NCBI GenBank assembly: GCA_900469475.1
Contig: UBXG01000002.1
Span: 98,760 to 162,759, forward strand
DNA from: Hyphomicrobiales bacterium
GTDB taxonomy: Bacteria > Pseudomonadota > Alphaproteobacteria > Rhizobiales > Rhizobiaceae
Direction of reading: 5' to 3'
DNA: 64,000 bases
Under the pieces are notes generated by a model. It saw only the letters and a program-made list of their open reading frames with translations, had not been told where the DNA came from and made no database searches. Position numbers and translations under genes: made by a program. This document shows positions 24,630-33,788 of this stretch, in pieces. Positions within the stretch are counted from its first letter, which is position 1, and every line of letters begins with the position of its first letter.

Positions 24630-26126
24630 TTATTTCATCGTCGGCATGACGAATTCGGCGCCATCCTTGATACCGGACGGCCAGCGCGCGGTGATCGTCT
24701 TCGTGCGCGTCCAGAACTTGATCGAGTCCGTGCCGTGCTGGTTAAGGTCACCGAAGCTCGAAGCCTTCCAGCCGCCGAAGGAGTGGTAGGCAAGCGGAAC
24801 CGGGATCGGAACGTTGACGCCGATCATGCCGATATTGATGCGCGAAGCAAAATCGCGAGCCGCATCGCCGTCACGGGTGTAGATGGCGACGCCGTTGCCG
24901 TATTCGTGCTTCATCGGCAGTTCGAGGGCGTCCTCGTAGTTCTTGGCGCGAACGACCGACAGAACCGGCCCGAAGATCTCGGTCTTGTAGATGTCCATCT
25001 CCGGCTTGACGTGGTCGAACAACGTGCCGCCGACGAAATAGCCGTCTTCATAACCCTGCAGCTTGAAGCCGCGGCCGTCGACGACCAGCTTGGCGCCTTC
25101 TTCGACGCCACGGTCGATCAGGCCATTGACGCGGTTATAGGCATCCTTGGTGACCAGCGGGCCCATGTCGGCCTTCTCATCGGTATAGGGGCCGATGCGC
25201 AGGGATTCGATCTTCGGAACCAGCTTCTCGACGAGACGGTTGGCCGTCTCCTCGCCGACCGGAACCGCGACCGACACCGCCATGCAACGCTCACCGGCCG
25301 AGCCGTAGCCGGCGCCCATCAGGGCATTGACGGCCTGGTCCATATCGGCGTCGGGCATGATGATCATGTGGTTCTTGGCGCCGCCGAAGCACTGGGCGCG
25401 CTTGCCGTTCATGGCGGCCGTGCCATAGACGTAGCGGGCGATCGGCGTGGAGCCGACGAAGGAAACGGCAGCGATATCCGGATCCGTCAGGATGGCGTCG
25501 ACGGCAGCCTTGTCGCCATTGACCACGTTGAGGATGCCTGCCGGCAGGCCGGCTTCGATCATCAGTTCGGCAAGGCGGATCGGCAGGGAAGGATCGCGCT
25601 CTGACGGCTTCAGGATGAAGGCGTTGCCGCACGCGATCGCCGGCGCGAACATCCACATCGGGATCATGCCTGGAAAGTTGAACGGCGTGATGCCGGCGCC
25701 GACACCGACCGGCTGGCGGATGGAGTACATGTCGATCGCCGGGCCGGCGCCTTCGGTGAACTCACCCTTCTGCAGATGCGGAATGCCGCAGACAAATTCG
25801 CAGACTTCGAGGCCGCGGATGATATCGCCCTTGGAATCCTCGACCGTCTTGCCGTGCTCCGAAGAGAGCAGGGTCGCCAGCTCATCCATGTTCTGGTTCA
25901 GCAGTTCGACGAACTTGAAGAAAACGCGGGCGCGGCGCTGCGGGTTGGTGGCGGCCCATTTCGGCTGCGCAGCCTTGGCATTTTCGACGGCTGCGCGCAG
26001 TTCGTCGACGCTCGCGAGCGCGACGGTTGCCTGCACTTCGCCGGTTGCCGGATTATAGACGTTGCTCGTGCGTCCGCTCGTGCCGGCGACGTGCTTGCCG
26101 CCGATGAAATGACCGATCTCACGCAT
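24630..26126 (-). CDS. mmsA: Methylmalonate-semialdehyde dehydrogenase (CoA-acylating)
   Basis: A 498-residue ALDH-superfamily enzyme that converts malonate or methylmalonate semialdehyde with CoA and NAD+ to acetyl- or propionyl-CoA, in valine and myo-inositol degradation. The catalytic Cys281 is in SAGERCMAV. NAD-site motifs are TPFNFPGMIPMW and FVGSTPIARYVY. Length and motifs match MmsA/IolA. GAGGAGG lies upstream of ATG 26126; the in-frame extension before it is not homologous. The divergent LysR gene, 190 bases away, is the likely regulator. Confidence 0.95.
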   Translation of the reverse strand: MREIGHFIGGKHVAGTSGRTSNVYNPATGEVQATVALASVDELRAAVENAKAAQPKWAATNPQRRARVFFKFVELLNQNMDELATLLSSEHGKTVEDSKGDIIRGLEVCEFVCGIPHLQKGEFTEGAGPAIDMYSIRQPVGVGAGITPFNFPGMIPMWMFAPAIACGNAFILKPSERDPSLPIRLAELMIEAGLPAGILNVVNGDKAAVDAILTDPDIAAVSFVGSTPIARYVYGTAAMNGKRAQCFGGAKNHMIIMPDADMDQAVNALMGAGYGSAGERCMAVSVAVPVGEETANRLVEKLVPKIESLRIGPYTDEKADMGPLVTKDAYNRVNGLIDRGVEEGAKLVVDGRGFKLQGYEDGYFVGGTLFDHVKPEMDIYKTEIFGPVLSVVRAKNYEDALELPMKHEYGNGVAIYTRDGDAARDFASRINIGMIGVNVPIPVPLAYHSFGGWKASSFGDLNQHGTDSIKFWTRTKTITARWPSGIKDGAEFVMPTMK

Positions 26127-26316
26127 GGATGTGCCTCCTCGTTTTCTTGGATGCTGACAGGATGGCACTTCAATTTGCACAAATCAATGAGCTGCTATAA
26201 GCAACCGTTGTGCAAAAATTAAAGTCCGAAAGCATGTGGCACAAAAGTGTATAGCGGTTTCTGCGATAACGACATGCGCGAGACCAAAGGCTGAACGCGC
26301 AAAAGGATGTGTGCTG

Positions 26317-27198
26317 ATGGATTGGGATGACGTCCGCATGTTTCTAGCTGTGGCGCGCACGGGCCAGATCCTGGCTGCTTCGAAACGGCTGGGCGTCAAC
26401 CACGCCACCCTCTCCCGCCGCGTGACGACGCTGGAGGAACGGCTGAAGACGCGGCTGCTCGTGCGTCGCACCAATGGCTGCGACCTGACGGCGGAAGGCG
26501 AAATCTTCCTTCACGCGGCAGAGCGCATGGAAACTGAGATGCTGCGCGCGCAGGCAAGCGTCGGTCACCTCGACAGCGCAATCACAGGGACCGTGCGCAT
26601 CGGCGCGCCCGACGGCTTCGGCGTTTCCTTCCTCGCGCCACGGCTCGGGCGGCTGATCGCCCGCTATCCGGAGCTGCGCATTCAGCTCGTGCCTGTTCCC
26701 CGCTCCTTCTCGCTGTCGCAGCGCGAGGCCGATATCGCCATCACGCTGGAACGGCCGGAGCAAGGACGTTTGGTCTCATCGAAACTGACGGATTACACGC
26801 TCGGGCTCTATGCCTCAAAAGCCTATCTCGAGCAGGCAGGATTGCCCGATAGCGTCGAGGCGCTGAAGCTGCATCCGCGCGTCGGCTATGTCGAAGACCT
26901 GATCTTTACGGCATCGCTCAATTTTTCCGGCGAGATCATGCGCAGCTGGGACGCCTCTTTCGAGATCTCCACGGCCATCGGCCAGACGGAAGCTGTGCGC
27001 TCCGGCGCAGGCGTCGGCATTCTGCATGATTATATTGCCCGACAGTTTTCGGAGCTGACCCGTATTCTGCCGGATGTCTCCATCAAGCGTGCCTACTGGA
27101 CGACCTATCATGAAAGCGCCCGCGATCTCGTGCGTGTGCGCACTGTCGCGGACTTTTTGCAGGAGCTGGTCAGCGAGGAGCGGCGGATTTTCCTGTAA
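26317..27198 (+). CDS. LysR-family transcriptional regulator
   Basis: A 293-residue regulator. The N-terminal helix-turn-helix reads MDWDDVRMFLAVARTGQILA then ASKRLGVNHATLSRRVTTLE. The substrate-binding domain follows (GTVRIGAPDGFGVSFLAPRL). The start at 26317 gives the standard LysR N-terminus and excludes an unrelated 27-codon extension. It is divergent from mmsA, the classical arrangement for control of the neighbour and of itself. The effector is unknown. Confidence 0.9.
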   Translation: MDWDDVRMFLAVARTGQILAASKRLGVNHATLSRRVTTLEERLKTRLLVRRTNGCDLTAEGEIFLHAAERMETEMLRAQASVGHLDSAITGTVRIGAPDGFGVSFLAPRLGRLIARYPELRIQLVPVPRSFSLSQREADIAITLERPEQGRLVSSKLTDYTLGLYASKAYLEQAGLPDSVEALKLHPRVGYVEDLIFTASLNFSGEIMRSWDASFEISTAIGQTEAVRSGAGVGILHDYIARQFSELTRILPDVSIKRAYWTTYHESARDLVRVRTVADFLQELVSEERRIFL

Positions 27199-27237
27199 AT
27201 AAAGCCGATGGAGGCGCCTCCGGCTCGGAGGCAATGG

Positions 27238-27444
27238 TCAAGGCATCAAGTTGCACCACCATGATGGTGCATGCGGCGGTTGAGCCTCCGCATGCTTCGG
27301 CGGCTCCTCGTTCTCGTCGGGGTTGGGCACGGGAGCTTCATCCGGCAACCTGTCCGGCTCCGGCTCTCCGATCGGCGGCTTCGGCGCCCAGCCTGGCTCC
27401 GGCATCGGAGGCGTATCGGGAATAGGCTCGTTCGGTACAGACAT
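27238..27444 (-). CDS. Small proline- and glutamate-rich protein
   Basis: A 68-residue protein dominated by Pro, Glu and Asp (VPNEPIPDTPPMPEPG; PDENEEPPKH). It has no signal peptide or membrane span and is probably disordered. An AAAGGAG site six bases before the ATG supports translation. I recognise no domain. Read backwards against the LysR gene, it converges with it. Confidence 0.55.
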   Translation of the reverse strand: MSVPNEPIPDTPPMPEPGWAPKPPIGEPEPDRLPDEAPVPNPDENEEPPKHAEAQPPHAPSWWCNLMP

Positions 27445-27628
27445 GCCCGCTCCTTTCGTCTGCTTGCCGATATGGACACAACGATGAGCGATGCCGACGG
27501 TTCCAAGATAATTTGGGCATGCGGGCAGCGTTTGCGATAGAGACGCGGTTCGCCACCCTCACGCCTTGCTTCTGGACAAAGGCCGGGTGAAGCTTAGTAT
27601 TTTCGCGGAGAGATCAGGAGCCAGGACG

Positions 27629-27775
27629 ATGAGCGACAAGAAGCAGCAGAAACTGGACGAGAAAGAACACAAGGAACAGGACGATTATTTGGAGGAAGCG
27701 CTGGAGGAGACTTTTCCGGCAAGCGATCCGATATCGCCCGGCCATGTCTCGAAGAAGCCTGAAGACAAGAAGTAG
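27629..27775 (+). CDS. Small acidic protein with FPASDP motif
   Basis: A 48-residue, strongly charged protein (KKQQKLDEKEHKEQDDYLEE, then ALEETFPASDPISPGH). The phrase ETFPASDP occurs in many small rhizobial and other proteobacterial proteins of unknown function. AGGAG and AGGACG precede the ATG. A start 21 codons earlier lacks a site. Monocistronic, convergent with tRNA-His. Confidence 0.65.
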   Translation: MSDKKQQKLDEKEHKEQDDYLEEALEETFPASDPISPGHVSKKPEDKK

Positions 27776-27825
27776 GCCCGCGAGGCCAAAGGGGCCGGCA
27801 TCTTCTACGAACGGGGGGGAGAAAA

Positions 27826-27902
27826 TGGTACGGTTGGGGGGTCTCGAACCTCCGACCTCAGGTGCCACAAACCTGCGCTCTAACCAACTGAGCTACAACC
27901 GC
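27826..27902 (-). tRNA. tRNA-His (GTG anticodon), no encoded G-1
   Basis: The minus strand folds as a 77-base tRNA with encoded CCA. The anticodon stem CAGGT/ACCTG encloses loop TTGTGGC, anticodon GTG. The acceptor stem is GCGGTTG/CAACCGT, giving a G1-U72 pair and A73. The base before G1 is T, so the G-1 normal for tRNA-His is not encoded. This is the form known from many alphaproteobacteria. The T stem shows one A-C mismatch by my reading (GGAGG against CCCCC). D and T loops are otherwise standard. Confidence 0.95.
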
Positions 27903-27938
27903 ACTTGCTCGCGTCGCCGCGAACGGGGGTGACATACG

Positions 27939-27964
27939 AGGACTTTGAAATTATTTCAAGTCCT
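27939..27964. other. Inverted repeat upstream of tRNA-His
   Basis: AGGACTTTGAAA is followed by TTA and TTTCAAGTCCT, pairing over 11 positions with one bulged T. It lies 37 bases before the 5' end of the tRNA on its own strand, in the promoter zone. Its role is not clear. Confidence 0.35.
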
Positions 27965-28055
27965 ATCTCCCCGCAATATGAAAAAGCTTTGCAGATATCC
28001 AAATGATGATGCGCGGCCAGATACCGGCCAGGCCGGCTTCTGCTGCAAATGAAAA

Positions 28056-28088
28056 GTCCCGCCCCAGGCTTTCACCTGGGAACGGGAC
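28056..28088 (-). terminator. Rho-independent terminator of the phasin gene
   Basis: GTCCCG (28056-28061) pairs with CGGGAC (28083-28088) and CCAGG with CCTGG inside, around a short loop. On the phasin strand it is followed by TTTTCATT. It lies 32 bases beyond the phasin stop. Confidence 0.85.
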
Positions 28089-28119
28089 ATTCGTGCCTTG
28101 GGAGGCTTGTCGGAAATGA

Positions 28120-28566
28120 TTAGGCTTTGAAGGAGGCCATTGCCTTTTCAGCGGCGTCCTTGGCGGGCTTTGCCAGCTTTTCAGCAACCTTCTTGGTGGT
28201 GTCCTGAATGGACTTGGCCTGCTCGACGGTAACTTCGGCCTGCTTGCGGATGAAAGCGGTCTGAAGTTCGAAGAGTTCCGCCGCTGACTTGACGCGAAGC
28301 AGGGCTTCCATGTGAGCCAGCGAGCTTTCAGCATTGGTGCGCAGTACGTCGATAGCCTTGAGGCCGATTTCTACGGACCCAGCCTGTGCAGTCTGAACGG
28401 TTGCTTCAACTGTCTTGCCTGCCTCTTCGGTGGCGGCCTTCAGCTTTGCAAAGGCTTCCTTGGACTGGGCAGCGCCCTTTTCCGCGAAGTCGCGGAAGGA
28501 TTCGGAGAACTTGGACGGGTCGAATGCCGCCGTTGAAAAAACGTCGTCTTTCTTTACAGTAGCCAT
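28120..28566 (-). CDS. phaP: Phasin-family protein (PHB granule-associated)
   Basis: A 148-residue, almost wholly helical phasin. It has FDPSKFSESFRDFAEKG near the N-terminus, a long amphipathic helix (IGLKAIDVLRTNAESSLAHM), and an Ala/Lys-rich C-terminus (KKVAEKLAKPAKDAAEKAM). Phasins coat polyhydroxybutyrate granules and limit their size. AGGAG stands nine bases before the ATG. Two TGC-rich dyads upstream fit PhaR-type control. Placement beside mmsA and cbrA matches the phaP1 position I recall from Sinorhizobium meliloti. Confidence 0.92.
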   Translation of the reverse strand: MATVKKDDVFSTAAFDPSKFSESFRDFAEKGAAQSKEAFAKLKAATEEAGKTVEATVQTAQAGSVEIGLKAIDVLRTNAESSLAHMEALLRVKSAAELFELQTAFIRKQAEVTVEQAKSIQDTTKKVAEKLAKPAKDAAEKAMASFKA

Positions 28567-28638
28567 GATTATGCTCCTAAAAGGGCCTCCCTGCGGGGGC
28601 CGCCGTGAACCTGTGTGAGGAGTATATAATATAAATTA

Positions 28639-28671
28639 TTGTGCAGTGCAACATAATTGTGCGTCGCACAA
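28639..28671. promoter_or_regulatory. Paired TTGTGC dyads upstream of the phasin gene
   Basis: Two dyads lie in line: an imperfect one at 28639-28653 (core TGCA-G-TGCA) and a perfect one at 28657-28671 (TTGTGCG-T-CGCACAA), 18 bases centre to centre. They are 73-105 bases upstream of phaP and resemble TGC-rich sites bound by PhaR, the phasin repressor. AT-rich TATAATATAAATTATT at 28624-28640 may hold the -10 box. Confidence 0.5.
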
Positions 28672-28787
28672 GGCGTTAACCTTTCCGGCCGAAAAATGGA
28701 CCGTTCGCTGGACCGAAAAGCGGGGTGCCGTTATTAATAAACCGTTAAATCACGAGAGGCGGTTACGCCCGCAAAACAGGTTGTAAA

Positions 28788-31700
28788 ATGCCCGCAATTC
28801 AATATCCGTTCATTGACATTGCCGTGCATCCGCGCGTTCGGGAGCGCTTCGCGCGCGGTGAAGCCATGGTCATGTTCTCGACCGGCATGGATCGCGTGCT
28901 ATGGGCAAACGCCGCCGGCGCCAACCTTTTTGGCTATAACATCATTTACGACTTCATCGAGCAGGGACCGAAGTCCGGCGACATCTCGTTTCGCCAGATC
29001 GAGGCGACCGCGCGTGGCCTCGGTGCGGTGGGCGACCAGCGCACATTTCTGATCCGCATGGCTTCGGGCTTCCAGCGGGCCGTCGTCAATGCGGCTGTCG
29101 AACTCATCCGCATCCAGGCCGGCGAAGAAGCGGTGCTGTTCTCCTCTCCGGTCTCCTCAAAGCCGCTCACATCAGCCGAATGCGCCAAGCGCATGATCGA
29201 TGGGTTCGACGATCCCGATACCCATATGGCCGTCATCGGCCGCGATGGCGAGATCGTTACCGCCTCAGCCGGCTTCAGGACGCTTGGCGTAACGCCGCAG
29301 ACCGCGCGGATGATGACGACCATGGCCGGCGCACAGCCGGATCGGCTGATCAAGCGACCGATCCCAACCGGGCGTGGTTATCTGCCCGCCGCCATCGGCA
29401 AGCTTTCCGAAATCCCGGCGCTGCACCTGCTGTTCGTCGTCGAAACGGTGCTTGGCCATCTCGACCCGACGGAAAGTCTTGCCGACGAAGCCCGCCCCGC
29501 TGCGGCCAGCGAACCGCAGGCGGAGGAAGTCCGCAAGGAGCTTGAGGCAGCAGTGCCGGACGAAGAACAATCCCTCGCTCCGAATGCACCCTTCGGCGAC
29601 GTCATCGATGCGGTGGCTGGCATTGAGGAGCTGGACGAAACCCCGGAATATCGGGAGGACGAACAAGCGGAGGCGGTCTCGGCTTCCGGAAGCTCGATCG
29701 AAGCCGGAACGGAAGCGGCTGGCGATGCGGATATCGCGACCGACGAAATGGCCGAAACCGAAGCTCACGCCGATGAGCATCAGCCGGAAACCGTGAGGGA
29801 TGGCGGAGACAATGCTGCCGCAGAGGCGACGGCAGCTGCAGAGCCGTCTTCGCGCGAAGCCCATGCAGATACCGAAAACACGCCCGCACAAGGTTTCAAT
29901 TTCAAGCGCAACGGACGCGCCACTCGTTTCGTCTGGAAGATCGATGCCGCCGGCCATTTCAGCGAGGTTTCGCGCGAATTTGCCGATGCGGTGGGGCCGC
30001 ATGCCGCCCAGATTGCCGGCACGGCGTTTGCCGATGTGGCCCGCCGCTTCAATCTCGATCCGGACGGCAAGATCGCGGAACTATTGGCGCGGCGCGACAC
30101 ATGGTCCGGCCGCACGATCTACTGGCCGGTGGAAGGGACGAGCCTGACCGTGCCGGTCGACCTTGCCGCCCTGCCGACCTATACGCGCAGCCGCGAATTC
30201 GACGGCTTCAGGGGCTTTGGCGTCGTCCGCCTGGCGGATGCCGTCGAAGATCCGATGAAACGCGGGATGGCTCTCGGCACGCAGGCGGCTGACGCCGCCG
30301 CGACGGATGCCGAAATTCCCCCGGAAGCAGAGGCGGTATCGAACGAGCACCTCGCCCCCGAAGTTGAATCCCCTCCGGCGCCAGAAGAACTAGAGAGCTC
30401 CGCTCAGGATAGCGCAGAAGCCGACCCGGCTCCCACTTACGAACCGCCCGCCCTGCGAATTTCCGACACGCCGAACCGTCGCGAGTCGGACAAGGTCGTT
30501 CGCCTGCATGAGCGCCGGACATTGACGCAGACCGGCCTTTCACTCAGCGAACAGGCAGCCTTCCGCGAAATAGCCCGACAGCTTGAACCTTTGGGCAAAC
30601 GCGCGGAACCGTCTGGGGAGCAGCCTGGTGACGAACGGCATGAGGACGGCGCCGACACCCCGCCGCAACCGAATGCGGCAGACGAAATCCTTTCCGAGAC
30701 CTCCGAAACGGGCGATGAAAATGGCCACGTCGACGACCAGCAGCCGACTATACCAGGTGTAGAAGAAAAAGCATCGCCGCCGGTCGTGACCTTCATTGAA
30801 GCGGCGGATGATAACAGCCCGAAAACGGCTGACGAGGCTACCGCTGAAGTTGCGCCGGCATCAGCCGAGCCAGAGGAGGATTTCGACCCCCTCGATGTCC
30901 TGAACAACGCCATTCCGTCACGCGTGAAGATGCGCACGGGCCTGTCGTCCGACATCGTCGACCAGCTACCGCTCGCGATCCTCATCCACGCCGGCGACCG
31001 GCTGATCCACGGCAATCCTGAATTCCTGCGGCTGACTGGCTATGACAGCCTCGATGAACTCGAACAGGTCGGCGGGTTGGATGCGCTGCTGCAGCGCAAC
31101 GATCTGGAAGGCAAAACCGAGCAGCCCGGCGCGATGATGGTCGTGCGCGCCGACGATGCGCTCGTGCCTGTGACGGCCCGGCTGCAGTCGATCCGGTGGG
31201 AAGACGGCACAGCCTTGATGCTGGCGTTGATGCCAGTGGAAAGAAGCGAACCGCCGGCACCGCCGCAGCCAATTCCTGAAGAAGCCCGCCCCGAGCGCAT
31301 CCTCGAAAAGGTCGCCAAGTTGCAGGTGGAGATCGAGGAGCTGCGCTCGACGCTGGAGACGGCGACGGATGGCGTGATCATCATCGGCCAGGAGGGCGAA
31401 ATACGCTCGATGAACCGCTCTGCGAGCGCGCTGTTCAACTATGACGACCAGGAAACCCGCGGTAAACCCTTCGTCATGCTGTTTGCGCATGAAAGCCAGA
31501 AGGCTGTGCTCGATTATCTCAGCGGCCTATCAGGCCATGGCGTCGCCAGTGTGCTGAACGACGGCCGCGAGGTGATCGGACGCGAGGCGTCCGGCGGCTT
31601 CGTGCCGCTGTTCATGACCATGGGCCGGCTGAACTCATCAAATGGTTACTGCGCCGTCATCCGTGACATCACGCAATGGAAGCGCACTGAAGAAGAGTTG

Positions 31701-32438
31701 CGCAATGCCAAGCGTGCCGCCGAAACCGCCAATGCCCACAAGACGGATTTCCTTGCCCGAGTAAGCCATGAAATCCGCACGCCGCTCAACGCCATCATCG
31801 GCTTTTCCGACATGATGGCCGGCGAGCGCTTCGGGCCGATCGGTCACTCACGCTACATCGAATATGCGACCGATATCGGCCGCTCCGGCCGCCACGTGCT
31901 CGACATCGTGAATGACCTTCTCGATATCTCGAAGATCGAAGCCGGCGAGATGGATCTGGATTTCGCTTCGGTCGGCCTGAACGAAGCGATTACCGAAGCG
32001 GTGTCGCTGGTGCAGCCGCAGGCCAACAGCCAGCGCGTTATCATCCGCACCGCTCTGTCGCAAGCCGTGCCGAATGTCGTGGCCGACCTGCGCTCGATCA
32101 AGCAGATTGCGCTGAACATCCTTTCGAACGCCATCCGCTTCACGCCATCGGGCGGCCAGATTGTCGTGTCGACTGCGTATGAGGGCAATGGGAGCGTCGT
32201 CCTGCGCATCCGCGATACCGGCGTCGGCATGACACGCTCGGAGCTGGAGCAGGCGATGAAGCCCTTCCGGCAGGTGGCCACCAATTCCCGCAAGCGCGGC
32301 GATGGCACGGGCCTGGGACTGCCTCTGACCAAGGCGATGGTCGACGCCAACCGCGCCACTTTCTCGATCAACTCGGCTCCGAACGAAGGTACGCTGGTTG
32401 AGATCACCTTCCCCTCGCCACGGGTGCTGGCGAACTGA
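28788..32438 (+). CDS. cbrA: PAS-domain sensor histidine kinase CbrA (PdhS/PleC-DivJ family)
   Basis: A 1216-residue kinase with no transmembrane segment, so probably cytoplasmic or polar. N-terminal PAS-like domain at about 20-110. Two acidic, Ala/Glu-rich linkers at about 225-370 and 500-720. PAS-like domains at about 725-825 and 850-970. HisKA with phospho-acceptor His994 in SHEIRTPLNAIIGFSDMM. HATPase with NAIRFTPSGG, DTGVGM and GTGLGLPLTKAMV. No receiver domain. The dimerisation/ATPase pair matches the PdhS/CbrA group that controls DivK and the cell cycle in Rhizobiales. Gene neighbours phaP and mmsA fit cbrA in S. meliloti, which affects exopolysaccharide, motility and symbiosis. Confidence 0.92.
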   Translation: MPAIQYPFIDIAVHPRVRERFARGEAMVMFSTGMDRVLWANAAGANLFGYNIIYDFIEQGPKSGDISFRQIEATARGLGAVGDQRTFLIRMASGFQRAVVNAAVELIRIQAGEEAVLFSSPVSSKPLTSAECAKRMIDGFDDPDTHMAVIGRDGEIVTASAGFRTLGVTPQTARMMTTMAGAQPDRLIKRPIPTGRGYLPAAIGKLSEIPALHLLFVVETVLGHLDPTESLADEARPAAASEPQAEEVRKELEAAVPDEEQSLAPNAPFGDVIDAVAGIEELDETPEYREDEQAEAVSASGSSIEAGTEAAGDADIATDEMAETEAHADEHQPETVRDGGDNAAAEATAAAEPSSREAHADTENTPAQGFNFKRNGRATRFVWKIDAAGHFSEVSREFADAVGPHAAQIAGTAFADVARRFNLDPDGKIAELLARRDTWSGRTIYWPVEGTSLTVPVDLAALPTYTRSREFDGFRGFGVVRLADAVEDPMKRGMALGTQAADAAATDAEIPPEAEAVSNEHLAPEVESPPAPEELESSAQDSAEADPAPTYEPPALRISDTPNRRESDKVVRLHERRTLTQTGLSLSEQAAFREIARQLEPLGKRAEPSGEQPGDERHEDGADTPPQPNAADEILSETSETGDENGHVDDQQPTIPGVEEKASPPVVTFIEAADDNSPKTADEATAEVAPASAEPEEDFDPLDVLNNAIPSRVKMRTGLSSDIVDQLPLAILIHAGDRLIHGNPEFLRLTGYDSLDELEQVGGLDALLQRNDLEGKTEQPGAMMVVRADDALVPVTARLQSIRWEDGTALMLALMPVERSEPPAPPQPIPEEARPERILEKVAKLQVEIEELRSTLETATDGVIIIGQEGEIRSMNRSASALFNYDDQETRGKPFVMLFAHESQKAVLDYLSGLSGHGVASVLNDGREVIGREASGGFVPLFMTMGRLNSSNGYCAVIRDITQWKRTEEELRNAKRAAETANAHKTDFLARVSHEIRTPLNAIIGFSDMMAGERFGPIGHSRYIEYATDIGRSGRHVLDIVNDLLDISKIEAGEMDLDFASVGLNEAITEAVSLVQPQANSQRVIIRTALSQAVPNVVADLRSIKQIALNILSNAIRFTPSGGQIVVSTAYEGNGSVVLRIRDTGVGMTRSELEQAMKPFRQVATNSRKRGDGTGLGLPLTKAMVDANRATFSINSAPNEGTLVEITFPSPRVLAN

Positions 32439-32456
32439 GACAATCTTGGTTCGCGA

Positions 32457-32858
32457 TCAAAACCAGAGATCGCGCACGCATCGTCCGTCGGAAGGAAGAT
32501 CTTCAAACGTGTCGAGCCCATCGAAGTGATCGATCGGCAGGTCGGCAACGAGATCCGGCGGCGCCAGCCGAACATTGACCGCCATGCGCCGGCGGCCATC
32601 CTTTTGCGGCCTCAGGCCGCGCCAGCTCACCACGCAGGCGCAGGACGGGCAGAACAGTATTTCGAGAGACGGCCTGTCCTTGCCGGCGCGGATATAGGAG
32701 GCAGTCTGGCCCGTGACGGAGACCCGCTCCCCTTCGTAATCATAGGCCCACAGCGTGCCGTAGCGCCGGCAGAGCGTGCAGTTGCAGGCCGTGATCGAAC
32801 CTGGATCGCCTTCGAGCGTCCAGCCTGATTTGCCGCAATGACACGAGCCGATCAGCAT
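32457..32858 (-). CDS. GFA-family (CENP-V/GFA domain) protein
   Basis: A 133-residue zinc protein of the GFA fold. The Cys ligands are GSCHCGKSGW near the N-terminus, CNCTLCRRYG at about 25-34 and FCPSCACVVSW later. Members were named for a formaldehyde-glutathione adduct enzyme, but most have no proven activity. The ribosome-binding site is weak (AGGTAAAG). It follows the peptidase S51 gene by 22 bases on the same strand. Confidence 0.85.
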   Translation of the reverse strand: MLIGSCHCGKSGWTLEGDPGSITACNCTLCRRYGTLWAYDYEGERVSVTGQTASYIRAGKDRPSLEILFCPSCACVVSWRGLRPQKDGRRRMAVNVRLAPPDLVADLPIDHFDGLDTFEDLPSDGRCVRDLWF

Positions 32859-32880
32859 GTTTTACTTTACCTAAAGTGCT

Positions 32881-33582
32881 TTAGGAGTCCGGCGAAAGGA
32901 CCAGTCCGTCGAGAGTGATGTCGTTTGCGTGCCTGACCTCGCCGTCTGCGATCCAAACAGGTTTTCCGGTACAATCCGCCCGTCCGTTCGAAACGACAAT
33001 GCCATCTCCATCATTGCACGCCAGAATTGGTCGGTTCGTGAACTTGCTGTAACGGATAAGCTCGTTGAGATAGCTTGCCTTTTCGTTCAGGTGCGGAAAG
33101 AATTCGAATGGCACGAGGTCGGGCGCCGTTTCCTTGACCAGAGCTTCCGGAATTTCACCTGTGAACAGGGCGTCGGTGGCAATCGTTGGTGTCATGAGAA
33201 TGGCGCCGGCGCTGGTCCCGATCAGAACACCGCCGCCGAGCGCCCAATCTCTCAGAAGCGAGAGCATCCCGCTACGTCGTAGCCGCTGTAGATATTCAGC
33301 AGTGTGACCGCCCGTCAGATGAATGCCATCGCACGCGAAAAGCGCTTCTCTGTCTTCGATAGCCCTCGACCCTTCCGGATCATAGAACAGCGACACCTCT
33401 ATACCGTGGATATTATAATATTGCCTACGGTCGTTAAAAAAGCGCCGGTCCGGTTCAGGGCCAGGTGGAATGTATCCGATCCGGTTTCCCAATTTGAGAG
33501 CAGCCATCATTGACAGAAGCTTGAGGTCCACTCTTCTGTTCTCAGGTATTATTTGATCACTATAAAAGACTAGATTGACCAT
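32881..33582 (-). CDS. Peptidase S51 (dipeptidase E-like)
   Basis: A 233-residue class I glutamine amidotransferase-like fold peptidase. The nucleophile Ser is in GVLIGTSAGAIL, and ACDGIHLTGGHTAEYL is the conserved preceding strand-loop (GG-T motif). The family cleaves N-terminal Asp-X dipeptides or makes or breaks cyanophycin-like Asp-Arg bonds. The start at 33582 follows GGAA and gives the expected first strand (MVNLVFYSD). Upstream in-frame codons lack the family pattern. Less GC-rich than neighbours; the gap to chrA is 206 bases. Confidence 0.82.
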   Translation of the reverse strand: MVNLVFYSDQIIPENRRVDLKLLSMMAALKLGNRIGYIPPGPEPDRRFFNDRRQYYNIHGIEVSLFYDPEGSRAIEDREALFACDGIHLTGGHTAEYLQRLRRSGMLSLLRDWALGGGVLIGTSAGAILMTPTIATDALFTGEIPEALVKETAPDLVPFEFFPHLNEKASYLNELIRYSKFTNRPILACNDGDGIVVSNGRADCTGKPVWIADGEVRHANDITLDGLVLSPDS

Positions 33583-33788
33583 GCTAGATTCCAACGGAAG
33601 GACGATCGGGGTTCCACAGTGTGTGGCGAAACAGGCACTATTAAAACTGCCGCCAGTCTTCATTCCAAACACGATCTGCAGAACTTGCACCTGTCGAGCG
33701 CTAAAACGGCGATGTTAGTCGGGTTGGCAGTAACGCTGATGGGCATTTGGCTGCCCTTGCGCAGATGAGACGGCGAATGCCTCTTCCG

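Noticed and set aside
27744..27932. Frame running through tRNA-His
   Set aside because: The translation RLGGLEPPTSGA is the usual read-through of a tRNA gene and not a protein.
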